Under the pieces are notes generated by a model. It ran no database searches, was not told the DNA's origin, and saw only the letters and a list, made by a program, of their open reading frames with translations. The translations under genes were made by a program, and so were the position numbers. 47,988 bases of DNA from Myceligenerans indicum. GTDB taxonomy: Bacteria > Actinomycetota > Actinomycetes > Actinomycetales > Cellulomonadaceae. Shown here one piece after another: positions 16,770 through 24,313 of this stretch. Location: contig NZ_JABBYC010000037.1 of the NCBI RefSeq assembly GCF_016742955.1, positions 1-47,988 on the forward strand. The letters run 5' to 3'. Each line of letters opens with the position of its first letter. Position 1 is the stretch's first letter.

Positions 16770-18221
16770 TCACCGGGCGGGGGCGAGGGCGGGGCGGCGG
16801 CCCAGCAGTGCGGTCGCGCTGGCGATCAGCCCGGCCACCGCCACCGCGGTCACCATGTACAGCCCCGGCTGGTACTGGGCGATCGACGTGGCGGCACCGC
16901 CGGAGATCAGGGCGGTGACGACCGCGAGGACGATCGCTCCGCCGATCTGGCCGGAGGTCTGGACCAGGCCTGAGGCCAGGCCCTGCTCGTCGTCGGCGAT
17001 GCCCTCGGTGGCCTGGACCATCACCGACGAGAAGCCGAGCGCGAAACCCAGGCCCAGCAGCGCGAACGCCGGAAGGTAGTCGGTGAGGTAGGACGGCTCG
17101 GCCGAGTCGCCGCGCAGGATGAACCACAGATAGCCGAGGACGAACGCCGCCATCGAGGTGACGATCATCGGCGTCGTGCCGAAACGGTCGATGAACCGGC
17201 CCGCGAGGGGCGACAGGATCGCGACGATGATGCCGGCCGGGGCCAGGGCGAGCGCCATCTGGATCGGCTCCCACTGGAGCGTGTTCTGCAGGTACAGGGT
17301 GACGATCGTCTGGAACGAGATGTAGGAGCCGAAGATCGCGAGCGCGGCCAGGTTGGCCCGGACGATCGACCTGACCCGGAAGATACCCAGCCGCACCAGT
17401 GGCTCGCGGACCCGGTTCTCGAGCACGAGGAACGCGCCGAGGAGGACGGCTGCACCCACCGCGGCCGTGGTGGCCAGCGGGGTGAACCCGGTCTCGGGGA
17501 CGGTCACGATGGTGTAGACCGCTGCGAGCATCCCGCCGGTGAGGGTGATGGCACCGGCGAAGTCGATGTGGCCTCCCGCCGGCCGGGAGGTCCGGGGGAC
17601 CACGATGAACGCGGCGATGGTCACCAGGATCACGACGGCGACCGGCGCGAAGAACGTCAGGCGCCAGTCGATGCTGGTCAGGGCACCGGAGGCGATGAGG
17701 CCCGAGGCGTAGCCGGTGGCACCGAAGACCGTGAAGACCGACAGGGCCTTGTTGCGGTCGTGACCCTCGGAGAAGGTCGTGGTGATGATCGACAGGGCGG
17801 CCGGGGCGGTGAACGCGGCGGCGATGCCCTTGACGACGCGCGAAGCGATCAGCAGAGCCTCGTTGTCCACGAGACCGCCCACGAGCGAGGCGGCGCCGAA
17901 CACGACGAGCGCGGTGAGGAACACCGGCCGTCGGCCCAGAAGATCGGCCATCCGCCCGCCGAGCAGGAGCAGACCGCCGTAGCCGAGGATGTAACCGTTG
18001 ACGATCCATTGGAGCGAGGTGGTCTCGAGGCCGAGTTCGGCGCCGATCGACGGAAGTGCGACGCCGACCATGGACACGTCGAGCGCGTCGAGGAACATGG
18101 CCAGGCCGGCGACGAAGAGCACGGCCCACAGCCGCGGCCCCCAGGGCTTCGGAGCGGGTGTCGTGTGGTCAGAGAGTTCCGGGACGGGGGTACCCGGAGT
18201 TCTGGTTTCGGTGAGCGCCAT
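16770..18221 (-). CDS. MFS drug transporter, DHA2 (EmrB/QacA-like) type
   Basis: This is a 483-residue exporter with about 14 predicted membrane helices, as in the drug:H+ antiporter-2 group. Signatures include the first-helix motif FLDALDVSMVGVALPSIG, the motif-A loop GGRMADLLGRRPVF, and TGYASGLIASGAL. It probably extrudes toxic organic compounds by proton antiport; the substrate is unknown. The ATG at 18221 sits 6 nt after a TATGTT -10, so it is likely leaderless. It diverges from a MarR gene, and the promoter is packed with inverted repeats, so substrate-induced release of repression is likely. Confidence 0.92.
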   Translation of the reverse strand: MALTETRTPGTPVPELSDHTTPAPKPWGPRLWAVLFVAGLAMFLDALDVSMVGVALPSIGAELGLETTSLQWIVNGYILGYGGLLLLGGRMADLLGRRPVFLTALVVFGAASLVGGLVDNEALLIASRVVKGIAAAFTAPAALSIITTTFSEGHDRNKALSVFTVFGATGYASGLIASGALTSIDWRLTFFAPVAVVILVTIAAFIVVPRTSRPAGGHIDFAGAITLTGGMLAAVYTIVTVPETGFTPLATTAAVGAAVLLGAFLVLENRVREPLVRLGIFRVRSIVRANLAALAIFGSYISFQTIVTLYLQNTLQWEPIQMALALAPAGIIVAILSPLAGRFIDRFGTTPMIVTSMAAFVLGYLWFILRGDSAEPSYLTDYLPAFALLGLGFALGFSSVMVQATEGIADDEQGLASGLVQTSGQIGGAIVLAVVTALISGGAATSIAQYQPGLYMVTAVAVAGLIASATALLGRRPALAPAR

Positions 18222-18227
18222 GGTGGC

Positions 18228-18256
18228 AACATAAATGCGCGCGCATGAGATGTCAA
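18228..18256 (-). promoter_or_regulatory. consensus promoter of the MFS gene
   Basis: On the minus strand TTGACA (18256-18251), exactly 17 nt, then TATGTT (18233-18228), with the ATG 6 nt later. This is a near-ideal housekeeping sigma promoter with a leaderless start. Confidence 0.85.
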
Positions 18257-18304
18257 CGCATAAAATGCGTGGACATGAGATGCACGGGCATGGTAATGTG
18301 CCCG
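18235..18304. promoter_or_regulatory. three inverted repeats: putative MarR operators
   Basis: ATGCGCGCGCAT (18235-18246) is a perfect palindrome lying between the MFS -35 and -10. ACGCAT-aaa-ATGCGT (18256-18270) abuts the MFS -35. CGGGCA-8nt-TGCCCG (18285-18304) covers the -10 of the marR gene. CATGAGATG also repeats at 18244 and 18274, 30 bp apart. The placement suits repression of both genes by the adjacent MarR protein. Confidence 0.7.
18270..18299 (+). promoter_or_regulatory. promoter of the marR gene
   Basis: TGGACA (18270-18275), 18 nt, then TAATGT (18294-18299), with the ATG 7 nt later. Leaderless initiation is expected. Confidence 0.6.
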
Positions 18305-18306
18305 GC

Positions 18307-18693
18307 ATGGACGCAGCATCCGAGGTCGGCGTGGATGTTCGGTGGTCCGAGACGCTCCGCACCTACCACGCCGTGTCGAACGAGCTGGAGCACGAGCTCC
18401 AGGCCGGTCATGGCCTCGGCCTGAGCGACTTCGAGCTGCTCAAGGCCCTGTGCCGGTGCTGCGCGCCGGACAAGGGCACCGTGCTGATGAAGGACCTCGA
18501 GGCCGAGATGTACCTCAGCCAGAGCGCCTTCTCACGGACCGTCACGCGCCTGGAGAAGGCCGGGTTCGTGGAGCGCGCGGCCTGTGGCTTCGACCGTCGC
18601 TCGAACTTCCTCGCGATCACCGACGCGGGAAGCGAGCGCTACCTGTCGGCAGCCGAGACGCATCGGGCAGTCCTGGACAAGCACTTCGGCTGA
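18307..18693 (+). CDS. MarR family transcriptional regulator
   Basis: This is a 128-residue winged-helix regulator. The recognition region is VLMKDLEAEMYLSQSAFSRTVTRLEKAGFVERAACGFDRRSNFLAITDAG, with the wing carrying FDRRSN, the typical DRR signature. An upstream in-frame extension to 18235 (His/Met-rich) is rejected because it overlaps promoter and operator palindromes. A Cys cluster near residue 50 (CRCCAPD) could sense oxidants or electrophiles, which is inference. It probably represses the divergent MFS exporter and itself. Confidence 0.9.
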   Translation: MDAASEVGVDVRWSETLRTYHAVSNELEHELQAGHGLGLSDFELLKALCRCCAPDKGTVLMKDLEAEMYLSQSAFSRTVTRLEKAGFVERAACGFDRRSNFLAITDAGSERYLSAAETHRAVLDKHFG

Positions 18694-18773
18694 GGCTCGT
18701 CGGGTGCCGGCCGGGGCCTCGCGTCGGCAGCGCGTCCACCGGGGAGCTCGGCAGGCCCGCCACCCGCCGGTTC

Positions 18774-19235
18774 TCAGTCCAGGCAGAACTCGTTGCCCTC
18801 CGGGTCCTGCATGACGATGTGACCGCTGCTCAGCGGCGGCTCCGGCTCGAAGCGCCGCAGGCGGGTCGCGCCCAGGGCGACGAGTCGGTCGCACTCCTTC
18901 TCCAGCGCGGCCATGCGTTCGCCGCCGAGCAGGTCGGACGCCGTGCGCACGTCGAGGTGGACGCGGTTCTTGGCGACCTTGTCCTCGGGAACCTGCTGGA
19001 AGAACAGGCGCGGGCCGGTTCCGTCGGGATCCTCCACCGCGGAGGCGCTGTTGCGCCGCTCCTCGGGGACGCCGGTGCGTTCGAGGAAGTCGTCCCAGGC
19101 GGCGAGCGGGTCCGCGCCGGGCTCGGGCGTGACCCCGGGAGGGAACGGGTGCACGTAGCCGAGCAGGTCCCGCCAGAACGTGGACAGGGCGCGGGGATCG
19201 TGGGCGTCGAAGGTGATCTGGACTGTGCGGCTCAT
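18774..19235 (-). CDS. VOC (glyoxalase/bleomycin-resistance-like) family protein
   Basis: This 153-residue protein has two beta-alpha-beta-beta-beta modules. The N-terminal module starts MSRTVQITFDAHDPRALSTFWRDLLGY and the C-terminal one contains NRVHLDVRT, ending HIVMQDPEGNEFCLD. Metal-ligand candidates are the His in VHLDV and the Glu in DPEGNEF. It may bind or detoxify a small compound; no substrate is evident. Its ATG overlaps the stop of the dinB-like gene by ATGA, so the pair should be translationally coupled. Confidence 0.88.
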   Translation of the reverse strand: MSRTVQITFDAHDPRALSTFWRDLLGYVHPFPPGVTPEPGADPLAAWDDFLERTGVPEERRNSASAVEDPDGTGPRLFFQQVPEDKVAKNRVHLDVRTASDLLGGERMAALEKECDRLVALGATRLRRFEPEPPLSSGHIVMQDPEGNEFCLD

Positions 19236-19901
19236 GGCTGTACTCCGTTCGACCGTGCGGTGCCGACCGGGCCGGCGGGCGGCCTCGCGGCCTGGTGGGC
19301 GTGCAGGTAGAGGTCACGCAGCAGGCAGACCTCGGACAGGTGATGGATCAGCTCGCGGTTGAGGTGCAGGACCAGCTCCGTCATCGGCGCCCGGGGGAAC
19401 GGCTCGGCGGTCCCGACCGGGCGGGCGAGACCATCGTCGTCGAGCGCACGGACCCCGGCCAGCCAGACGGCGATCTGGGCGTCGAGCTGATCCAGCGCCG
19501 TCCGGGCGTCGCCGGCGTACTCCCAGGACTCGTACGACGCCGCGGGAGCGCCGAAGTGGGCCGCGCTACGCATCGCCAGACATCCGACGACGTGCCCCAG
19601 GCGCCAGGCGCCAGGCGATCGTCGTCAGCGGCGACGGCACCGGTTCGGGGAAGGCGAGGTCGATCGTGAAGTCCCCCGAGCCGGCCTGGACCGGAGCGGT
19701 CGACGTGCCACGGGGCCGCACGTTCCATGCCCCGGGAACGGGCTCCCAGCGGTACTCGTCGTCCGACAGCGGCTCGTAGCGGCCGGGCAGGCCGTGGAAC
19801 CGAGGGCGTAGGTGATGCTTCCAGTGCCATGCGAACTGGTCGGACAGCATCCGCGTCAGCGTGTGGTCCGGCCCGGGTGTGGTCGGGTCGTCGTCGTTCA
19901 T
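19232..19901 (-). pseudogene. DinB-superfamily protein, frameshifted by a 7-bp repeat
   Basis: The N-terminal part starts MNDDDPTTPGPDHTLTRM at 19901 and reads to PLTTIAWRL. After this it shifts into APGARRRMSGDA and a stop at 19566. The other frame continues the family sequence as MRSAAHFGAPAASYESWEY through LHLNRELIHHLSEVCLLRDL. At the join there are three tandem copies of CCAGGCG (plus strand 19597-19617). Removing one copy restores a single 220-residue frame, with WRLGHVVGCLAMRSAAHF across the join. The GH motif thus recovered is the expected DinB metal-site position. DinB relatives include mycothiol-dependent enzymes. It may be a pseudogene, a phase-variable gene or an assembly error. 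Confidence 0.85.
19597..19617. repeat. 7-bp repeat, three copies, causing the dinB frameshift
   Basis: Three perfect head-to-tail copies of CCAGGCG at 19597, 19604 and 19611. Two copies keep the reading frame; three shift it by +1. Confidence 0.95.
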
Positions 19902-19922
19902 GGCATCAGGCTGACACCCGAA

Positions 19923-19941
19923 GCGGACAGGATCGGTCCGC
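19923..19941. promoter_or_regulatory. inverted repeat between dinB and the WYL regulator gene
   Basis: GCGGAC (19923-19928), 7 nt, GTCCGC (19936-19941) in a 61-bp divergent gap. It is a candidate operator for the adjacent regulator. Confidence 0.45.
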
Positions 19942-19962
19942 ACGGTCTGCGAGACTTCCGGT

Positions 19963-20943
19963 GTGGACCACGAGCAGAGCGGCGACGCCCGCGGCACGAC
20001 CGAGCGCGTCCTGGCCCTGCTGGGCCTGCTCCAGGAGCGCCGGGTGTGGACGGGACCCGAGCTCGCGGCGCGGATGCGGGTCACCACCAGGACCGTTCGC
20101 CGGGACGTCGACCGCCTGCGCGCCCTCGGCTATCCGGTGCACGCGAGCCACGGGGCCGGCGGGGGCTACCAGCTCGGTGCGGGGCAGGTGCTCCCGCCGC
20201 TGCTGCTGGACGACGAGGAGGTCATCGCCGTCGCCGCGGCGCTGCTGGCGGGCGCCGGCGGCGCCGAACCCGGCGGAGAGGCGGCCCTGCGAACCCTCAC
20301 CAAGCTCGACCAGGTCCTGCCGTCCCGGCTGCGCGACGACGTGCGCGCCCTGGCCGAGTCCGTGGAGTCGTTCGGCCAGGTCCGGCTCCGCGCGGATCCC
20401 GACGTTCTCATGGTGACCGCCCGGGCGTGCCGCGACGGGGTCGAGCTGGCCTTCGACTACCGGGCCCGGGACGGCACGAGCGGTCCCCGGCGCGTGGAGC
20501 CCGTTCGGCTCGTCGCCTCCGAGCGGCAGTGGTACCTGCTGGCCTTCGACCGGGACCGCGAGGCGTGGCGCACCTTTCGGGTGGACCGGATGAGCCAGGT
20601 CCGTGCCCGGACCTGGCGGTTCCGGCCGCGGGAGATCCTGGAGGGCGCGGCCGCCTACGTCCAGCGGTCCGTCGCGGAGAGGGTGTACCCCCGTCGCGCG
20701 CGGTTCCTCGTGCATGCCGGGGCCGACGTCGTGCGGCCCCGCATCCCGGCCTCGGCCGCCGTCGTCCGGGAGCGGGACACGGAGACCTGCGAGATCCAGG
20801 CCGGCGGGCACGACCTCGACCTGCTGCTCCTGCACGTCACCCTGCTGGGGTACGAGTTCGAGGTGCTGGAACCTCCGGAGCTCGCGCGGCGGTGCGAGCT
20901 GCTGGCCGGCCGGCTCCGGTCCGCCGCTCTCGCGCGCGAGTGA
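19963..20943 (+). CDS. YafY-like HTH/WYL-domain transcriptional regulator
   Basis: This 326-residue regulator has an N-terminal HTH (residues about 12-65: LLGLLQERRVWTGPELAARM, then VTTRTVRRDVDRLRALGYPV). A GGGYQLG wing follows, then the WYL domain with RQWYLLAFDRDREAWRTFRVDRM near residues 186-208, and a WCX-like C-terminal extension. WYL domains sense ligands, often nucleic acid or small molecules. It diverges from the DinB-VOC pair and probably controls it. The GTG at 19963 is the only nearby start before the HTH. Confidence 0.92.
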   Translation: MDHEQSGDARGTTERVLALLGLLQERRVWTGPELAARMRVTTRTVRRDVDRLRALGYPVHASHGAGGGYQLGAGQVLPPLLLDDEEVIAVAAALLAGAGGAEPGGEAALRTLTKLDQVLPSRLRDDVRALAESVESFGQVRLRADPDVLMVTARACRDGVELAFDYRARDGTSGPRRVEPVRLVASERQWYLLAFDRDREAWRTFRVDRMSQVRARTWRFRPREILEGAAAYVQRSVAERVYPRRARFLVHAGADVVRPRIPASAAVVRERDTETCEIQAGGHDLDLLLLHVTLLGYEFEVLEPPELARRCELLAGRLRSAALARE

Positions 20944-21061
20944 CGGTGCCGGCGTGGAGCGGAGCGTGTCAGCGACCGCCGGGTCGGGTGCCCGCCTGCT
21001 GCGCCGTACGCAGGCCTTGTCCGGGCCTCTGGAGCCCCCGGCCCGTGCCCTGCGGCCGTGG

Positions 21062-21814
21062 TCAGCGGGTCGTGTGCGCCCCGCCGTTGACGTGAAGGGT
21101 CTGGCCCGTGACATGACGGGCCTGGGGCGAGGCCAGGAACCAGGTCAGCCCGGCGACGTCGGCGGGCAGGCCGGCGCGCTTGTCATGGGTGGCGCCGATC
21201 AGGCGCTCCCGCCGCTCCACGGAGAGCTTGCCGCGGAAGTAGCCCGTCTCGTCGATGAAGCCCGGCGCGATGCAGTTGGCGGTGATCCCGCGAGGCCCGA
21301 CCTTGGCGGACAGGCCTGCCGTCCAGGCCTGCACGGCTGCCTTCGCGACGCCGTAGGAGGAACCCGCGTACTCCGCGCCGATCGAGCCGACGGTGATGAT
21401 CGAGCTGCCCTCGCGCATCTGCGGAAGGGTGGCCTCGACCGTGAGCACGGTGCTGATGAGGTTGGCGTCGAGATTGGCGCGCCAGGCGTCGGCGGCGGCG
21501 GCGAGGCGGTCCGCCTCGGCGGGCGTGTCGGCGTCGGACGGGGCGGGGGCGGCGTCGTCGAAGCCGGTGTTCCCGCCGGCCATGCCGACGACGACGTCGA
21601 CCGGACGGCCGAGGCCGGCCACCAGGTCCGCGACGTCGTGCGGCCGGGCGACGTCGCAGACCACGGGCCGGGCATTCGTGGCCTCGGCGGCGCGTGCGAG
21701 CCGGTCGGCGTCGCGGCCGGTGATGACGACGTCGTCCCCGGAGCCGACGAACCGCTGGGCGACGGCGCTGCCGATGCCACCCGAACCTCCGGTGACGAGG
21801 ACAAGGCGAGGCAT
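21062..21814 (-). CDS. short-chain dehydrogenase/reductase (SDR)
   Basis: This 250-residue classical SDR has the cofactor motif TGGSGGIG (residues 8-15), an NNAG-like AGGNTG, and the catalytic Ser in TVGSIGAEY with YGVAK (Tyr/Lys). The late PGFIDETG and TGQTLHVNGG segments are typical. An insertion with many Ala and Asp (near residues 90-112) lengthens the loop before helix 4. The substrate is unknown. The ATG at 21814 has AGGAAGG upstream. It diverges from a MarR gene, with a long palindrome between them. Confidence 0.93.
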   Translation of the reverse strand: MPRLVLVTGGSGGIGSAVAQRFVGSGDDVVITGRDADRLARAAEATNARPVVCDVARPHDVADLVAGLGRPVDVVVGMAGGNTGFDDAAPAPSDADTPAEADRLAAAADAWRANLDANLISTVLTVEATLPQMREGSSIITVGSIGAEYAGSSYGVAKAAVQAWTAGLSAKVGPRGITANCIAPGFIDETGYFRGKLSVERRERLIGATHDKRAGLPADVAGLTWFLASPQARHVTGQTLHVNGGAHTTR

Positions 21815-21825
21815 GAACGATCCTT

Positions 21826-21853
21826 CCTGTAGATTTAGAGCTAAACATACAGG
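21826..21853. promoter_or_regulatory. 28-bp imperfect dyad: putative MarR operator
   Basis: The left arm CCTGTA-ga-TTTAG (21826-21838) mirrors the right arm CTAAA-ca-TACAGG (21841-21853) around AG. Eleven of 13 positions per arm are symmetric. It fills most of the 48-bp gap and abuts both ribosome sites, so a bound dimer would block both genes. Confidence 0.8.
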
Positions 21854-21862
21854 AGGATCGGG

Positions 21863-22402
21863 ATGACCGAATACCCGCTGGACGGCTCCGGCGCGATCTC
21901 CGCCGTGGACATCGCCGCAGCCTGGGACCGTGAGCTGCCAGGTGTGCCGACGTCGTCGATCGGCGTGATCACCCCGCTGTGGCGGGTGGCGAAGGTGCTT
22001 GCCGACGAGCGTCGTCGGACCCTGGGCCGCCTCGGGGTCGACCCGGCGACGCTCGACCTGCTCAGCACGCTGCGCCGCGCGGGCGAGCCATGGACGCTCA
22101 CCACGCGGGAACTGACGGAGCGATGCCTGGTCACCGCGGGTGCGATCTCCCAGCGCGTCGCCCGCGCGGAGCGGGAGGGGCTGGTGACACGTGCGCCGTC
22201 GTCGGCGTCTCGACGGGCCGTCGCCGTCGCGCTCACCGAACGGGGGCACGACGTGGTCGAGCGGACGGTGCGGGGGCTGCTCACGCACGAGGAGGAGTTG
22301 GTGGTGGGCCTGGCCCCGGAGGAGCGGAGGCGGCTGGGCGAACTGCTGGGGAAGCTGGCCGCGAGCGCGGCCGGAGGCGGAGGCGTGGGCGGGGAGGGCT
22401 GA
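21863..22402 (+). CDS. MarR family transcriptional regulator
   Basis: This 179-residue regulator has a winged helix at about residues 65-130: LLSTLRRAGEPWTLTTRELTERCLV, recognition helix AGAISQRVARAEREGLV, and wing SASRRAVAVALTERG. The N-terminal extension of about 45 residues is longer than usual, and the C-terminus ends in Gly-rich residues. AGGAGG sits 7 nt before the ATG. It probably regulates the divergent SDR and itself through the 28-bp dyad. Confidence 0.9.
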   Translation: MTEYPLDGSGAISAVDIAAAWDRELPGVPTSSIGVITPLWRVAKVLADERRRTLGRLGVDPATLDLLSTLRRAGEPWTLTTRELTERCLVTAGAISQRVARAEREGLVTRAPSSASRRAVAVALTERGHDVVERTVRGLLTHEEELVVGLAPEERRRLGELLGKLAASAAGGGGVGGEG

Positions 22403-22418
22403 AGGTCCCGCCGGTCCG

Positions 22419-22474
22419 GTCGGGCTCGCTCGGTCGGGCCCGCTCGGCCAGGCTCGCCCGGCCAGGCTCGGCCG
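22419..22474. repeat. 14-bp degenerate tandem repeat, four units
   Basis: Units begin at 22419, 22433, 22447 and 22461, for example GTCGGGCTCGCTCG and GCCAGGCTCGCCCG. It starts 16 bp after the marR stop and leads into a terminator hairpin. Confidence 0.8.
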
Positions 22475-22502
22475 CCGAGGCCTGGTGACCGGGAGTGCGC
22501 CG

Positions 22503-22529
22503 GGCGGCCGGGGGTTCACCCCGGCCGCC
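22503..22529. terminator. bidirectional terminator between marR and GNAT genes
   Basis: A perfect 11-bp stem: GGCGGCCGGGG (22503-22513) with CCCCGGCCGCC (22519-22529), loop GTTCA, between convergent genes. Confidence 0.85.
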
Positions 22530-22534
22530 TCGTG

Positions 22535-23143
22535 TCACCGTGAGGTCGTGAACGAGATCCAGGTGTCCGGCGGCACGTCCGGCCTGCCGGGGACGGGCCG
22601 GTGCTCCTCGGTCCACGCCTGCCCGGCCGCGTCCGTGGCGACCGCCCGCCAGAAGGCGACGGCCGGGGCGTTGGCGTCCTGGAACGCGATCTCCCAGGGG
22701 CCCGGGAAGCACGCGATCACCTCGGCGGCGAAGCGGCGCCCGACGCCGGCCCGTCGCGCGCCGGCCACGACGAAGAACGAGTTCAGCACTCGCGTGGGGC
22801 CCCCGAGGCCGCGGACCAGCGCGAACCCCACCGGTCGTGGCAGGAGGCCCTGCTGCGCCGGGTCGCCGGGCGGTGGTGTCGCATGAGCCAGGACGCCGCG
22901 CCATCCGGCGTCGGCGAGTCCGGCGTCGGCCGGTGCTGTGTCGGCCGGCGCCCTGTCGGCCAGTGCGGCGTCGGCCAGTGCGGCGTCGAGGCGCTCGCGG
23001 CGGAAGGTGCCGTCCGGATTCGGCAGCGTGCCCGTCAGCCCCGACAGCTCGTGCCGGAACAGCAGCCACAGGTGCTCCAGGAGCGTGGCGTCCCCGGGCA
23101 TGGCCGGTCGTGTGGTGAGGGAGCTGGCAAGAGGTGTGGTCAT
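22535..23143 (-). CDS. GNAT family N-acetyltransferase with a repeat insertion
   Basis: This protein of about 202 residues has GNAT features: an N-terminal TTRPAMPGDATLLEHLWLLF helix region, VGFALVRGL, and NSFFVVAGARRAGVGRRFAAEVI. The last is the acetyl-CoA-binding strand and loop, with RRAGVG matching the R/Q-x-x-G-x-G/A motif; the protein continues to AFQDANAPAVAFWRAVA. Between the first helices and the core lies an insertion of five pentad repeats of the ALADx/APADx type, coded by a 15-bp DNA repeat. The ATG at 23143 is chosen; a longer in-frame start at 23188 (MGPASC...) is possible and would place the leader hairpin inside the gene. The substrate is unknown. Confidence 0.82.
   Translation of the reverse strand: MTTPLASSLTTRPAMPGDATLLEHLWLLFRHELSGLTGTLPNPDGTFRRERLDAALADAALADRAPADTAPADAGLADAGWRGVLAHATPPPGDPAQQGLLPRPVGFALVRGLGGPTRVLNSFFVVAGARRAGVGRRFAAEVIACFPGPWEIAFQDANAPAVAFWRAVATDAAGQAWTEEHRPVPGRPDVPPDTWISFTTSR
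22906..22995. repeat. 15-bp repeat inside the GNAT gene
   Basis: Units begin at 22906, 22921, 22936, 22951 and 22966, with a partial sixth. The consensus is CGGCGTCGGCCAGTG. The unit length keeps the frame and encodes five-residue repeats in the protein. Confidence 0.88.
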
Positions 23144-23151
23144 ACACAAAA

Positions 23152-23179
23152 GCCTCGTGCGCCGATGGGTGCACGAGGC
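23152..23179 (-). promoter_or_regulatory. leader hairpin with U-tract before the GNAT start
   Basis: In minus-strand RNA a perfect 9-bp stem (GCCUCGUGC with GCACGAGGC, 10-nt loop) is followed at once by UUUU. The ATG comes 4 nt after the U-tract. The only Shine-Dalgarno-like GAGG is inside the stem. It looks like an attenuator or a sequestered ribosome site. Confidence 0.55.
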
Positions 23180-23299
23180 CGGTCCCATTCTCTCACGTCG
23201 GCGTCGCCGGCTTCTCTCACGTCGGCGGCGGCCGGTTCCGTGGAGGCCTCGCGGGCTCGTGTCGTCGGTGCCGTTGCGAAGCGGTGCGGACTTCTGATT

Positions 23300-23317
23300 C
23301 AATGAGTCAACTCATTG
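23300..23317. promoter_or_regulatory. inverted repeat upstream of the membrane protein/GntR operon
   Basis: CAATGAGT-ca-ACTCATTG (23300-23317), 19 bp before the start codon and just upstream of the ribosome site. It is a likely operator of the YtrA-type regulator encoded second in the operon. Confidence 0.65.
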
Positions 23318-23335
23318 GTTCATTGGAGGTGTTCC

Positions 23336-24313
23336 GTGGCGGTTGGCTTCGGACTGTTCGTCATCCTGGGGCTCGTCGTCGTGCCCGTCCTCGTCACCCT
23401 GCTCGTCGTCGTGCTGGTCAGGCGCTTCGGTGGGGACGGGGAAGCGAGCTGGGCCGCGCCGAGGGCCGCGGTCCGCGCTCGCCGGCACGAGCTGCTGATC
23501 GCCTCGGCCTCGGCGGTCGCATCCCTGGTCTGCGCCGGGGTCGTGCTCGGCCTCCCGGCTCCCGGAGCCGGCGGGAATCCTCCCGTGCCGACGGTGCCAG
23601 GGTTCGCCCAGGCTGTGGGCCCCTTCGCCGCCGCGGTCGTCCTGTGCGTGGTGCGTGCCGTGGGCGAGCTGACGTGGCCGCGGCCCTCGGGTGCCGTGCG
23701 CACCGCCCCGCTCGTACGGCGCACGGTGTGGTCGCTGGGCGGAGCCCGGCTGCGCTGGCTCCTGGTGACGGCGCTGGCCCTGGTGCTCGCGCTGATCCTG
23801 TTCGGCCTGGTCGCCGGCGAGGGAGGCCGGCAGTTCGACCATCCGCCGGTCACCTGGCCGGACGGCAGCCTCTCGACGTCGTCCCGGGGGCCGTTCCCCG
23901 GATGGCCCTACGGCGTCCCGCTGCTGGGCGGGCTGGTCGTGTCACTGCTCGTGACCGTCGCGACCCTGCGGCTCGTCACGCGGCGCTCGCCGCTCGCCGG
24001 AGTGCCTGCCCGGCACGACGCGGCGGTCCGGAGGACGAGCGCCGCGCGCCTTCTGGGGGGTGTGCAGCTCTTCGTGGGCGGCACGCTGGGTGCCACGCTG
24101 TGGATCGCGGGGGCGGCGATCCGGCCGGGTTCGGGGATTCTGGGTGGCGGCGCCGAGGTGGCCTGGCTGTCTGGCGCCGGCGCCGCGCTGATGGTCCTGG
24201 GGGCCGCGATCGGCGTCGTCTCCGGGATCGCCGGGCTTCTCGCGGCGCTGCCGCGGCATCCGGCAGGCGCCCCCGAGCCGCGTTCCCGGCTCGCGGAGGG
24301 TGTCCAGGCGTGA
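23336..24313 (+). CDS. membrane protein of unknown function
   Basis: This is a protein of about 325 residues with about seven predicted membrane helices. The first is GFGLFVILGLVVVPVLVTLL at residues 3-22; others begin near residues 52, 92, 139, 190, 245 and 275. The loops are hydrophilic and no enzyme motif is visible. GGAGG lies 6 nt before the GTG at 23336, which fixes the start. It overlaps the next gene by 4 nt (GTGA), so it is co-translated with a YtrA-type GntR regulator. Such operons often concern cell-envelope stress or antibiotic response; that role is inference. Confidence 0.8.
   Translation: MAVGFGLFVILGLVVVPVLVTLLVVVLVRRFGGDGEASWAAPRAAVRARRHELLIASASAVASLVCAGVVLGLPAPGAGGNPPVPTVPGFAQAVGPFAAAVVLCVVRAVGELTWPRPSGAVRTAPLVRRTVWSLGGARLRWLLVTALALVLALILFGLVAGEGGRQFDHPPVTWPDGSLSTSSRGPFPGWPYGVPLLGGLVVSLLVTVATLRLVTRRSPLAGVPARHDAAVRRTSAARLLGGVQLFVGGTLGATLWIAGAAIRPGSGILGGGAEVAWLSGAGAALMVLGAAIGVVSGIAGLLAALPRHPAGAPEPRSRLAEGVQA

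Noticed and set aside
18235..18306. His/Met-rich N-terminal extension of the MarR protein
   Set aside because: It overlaps three inverted repeats and both promoters, and the ATG at 18307 has its own -10 at the leaderless distance.
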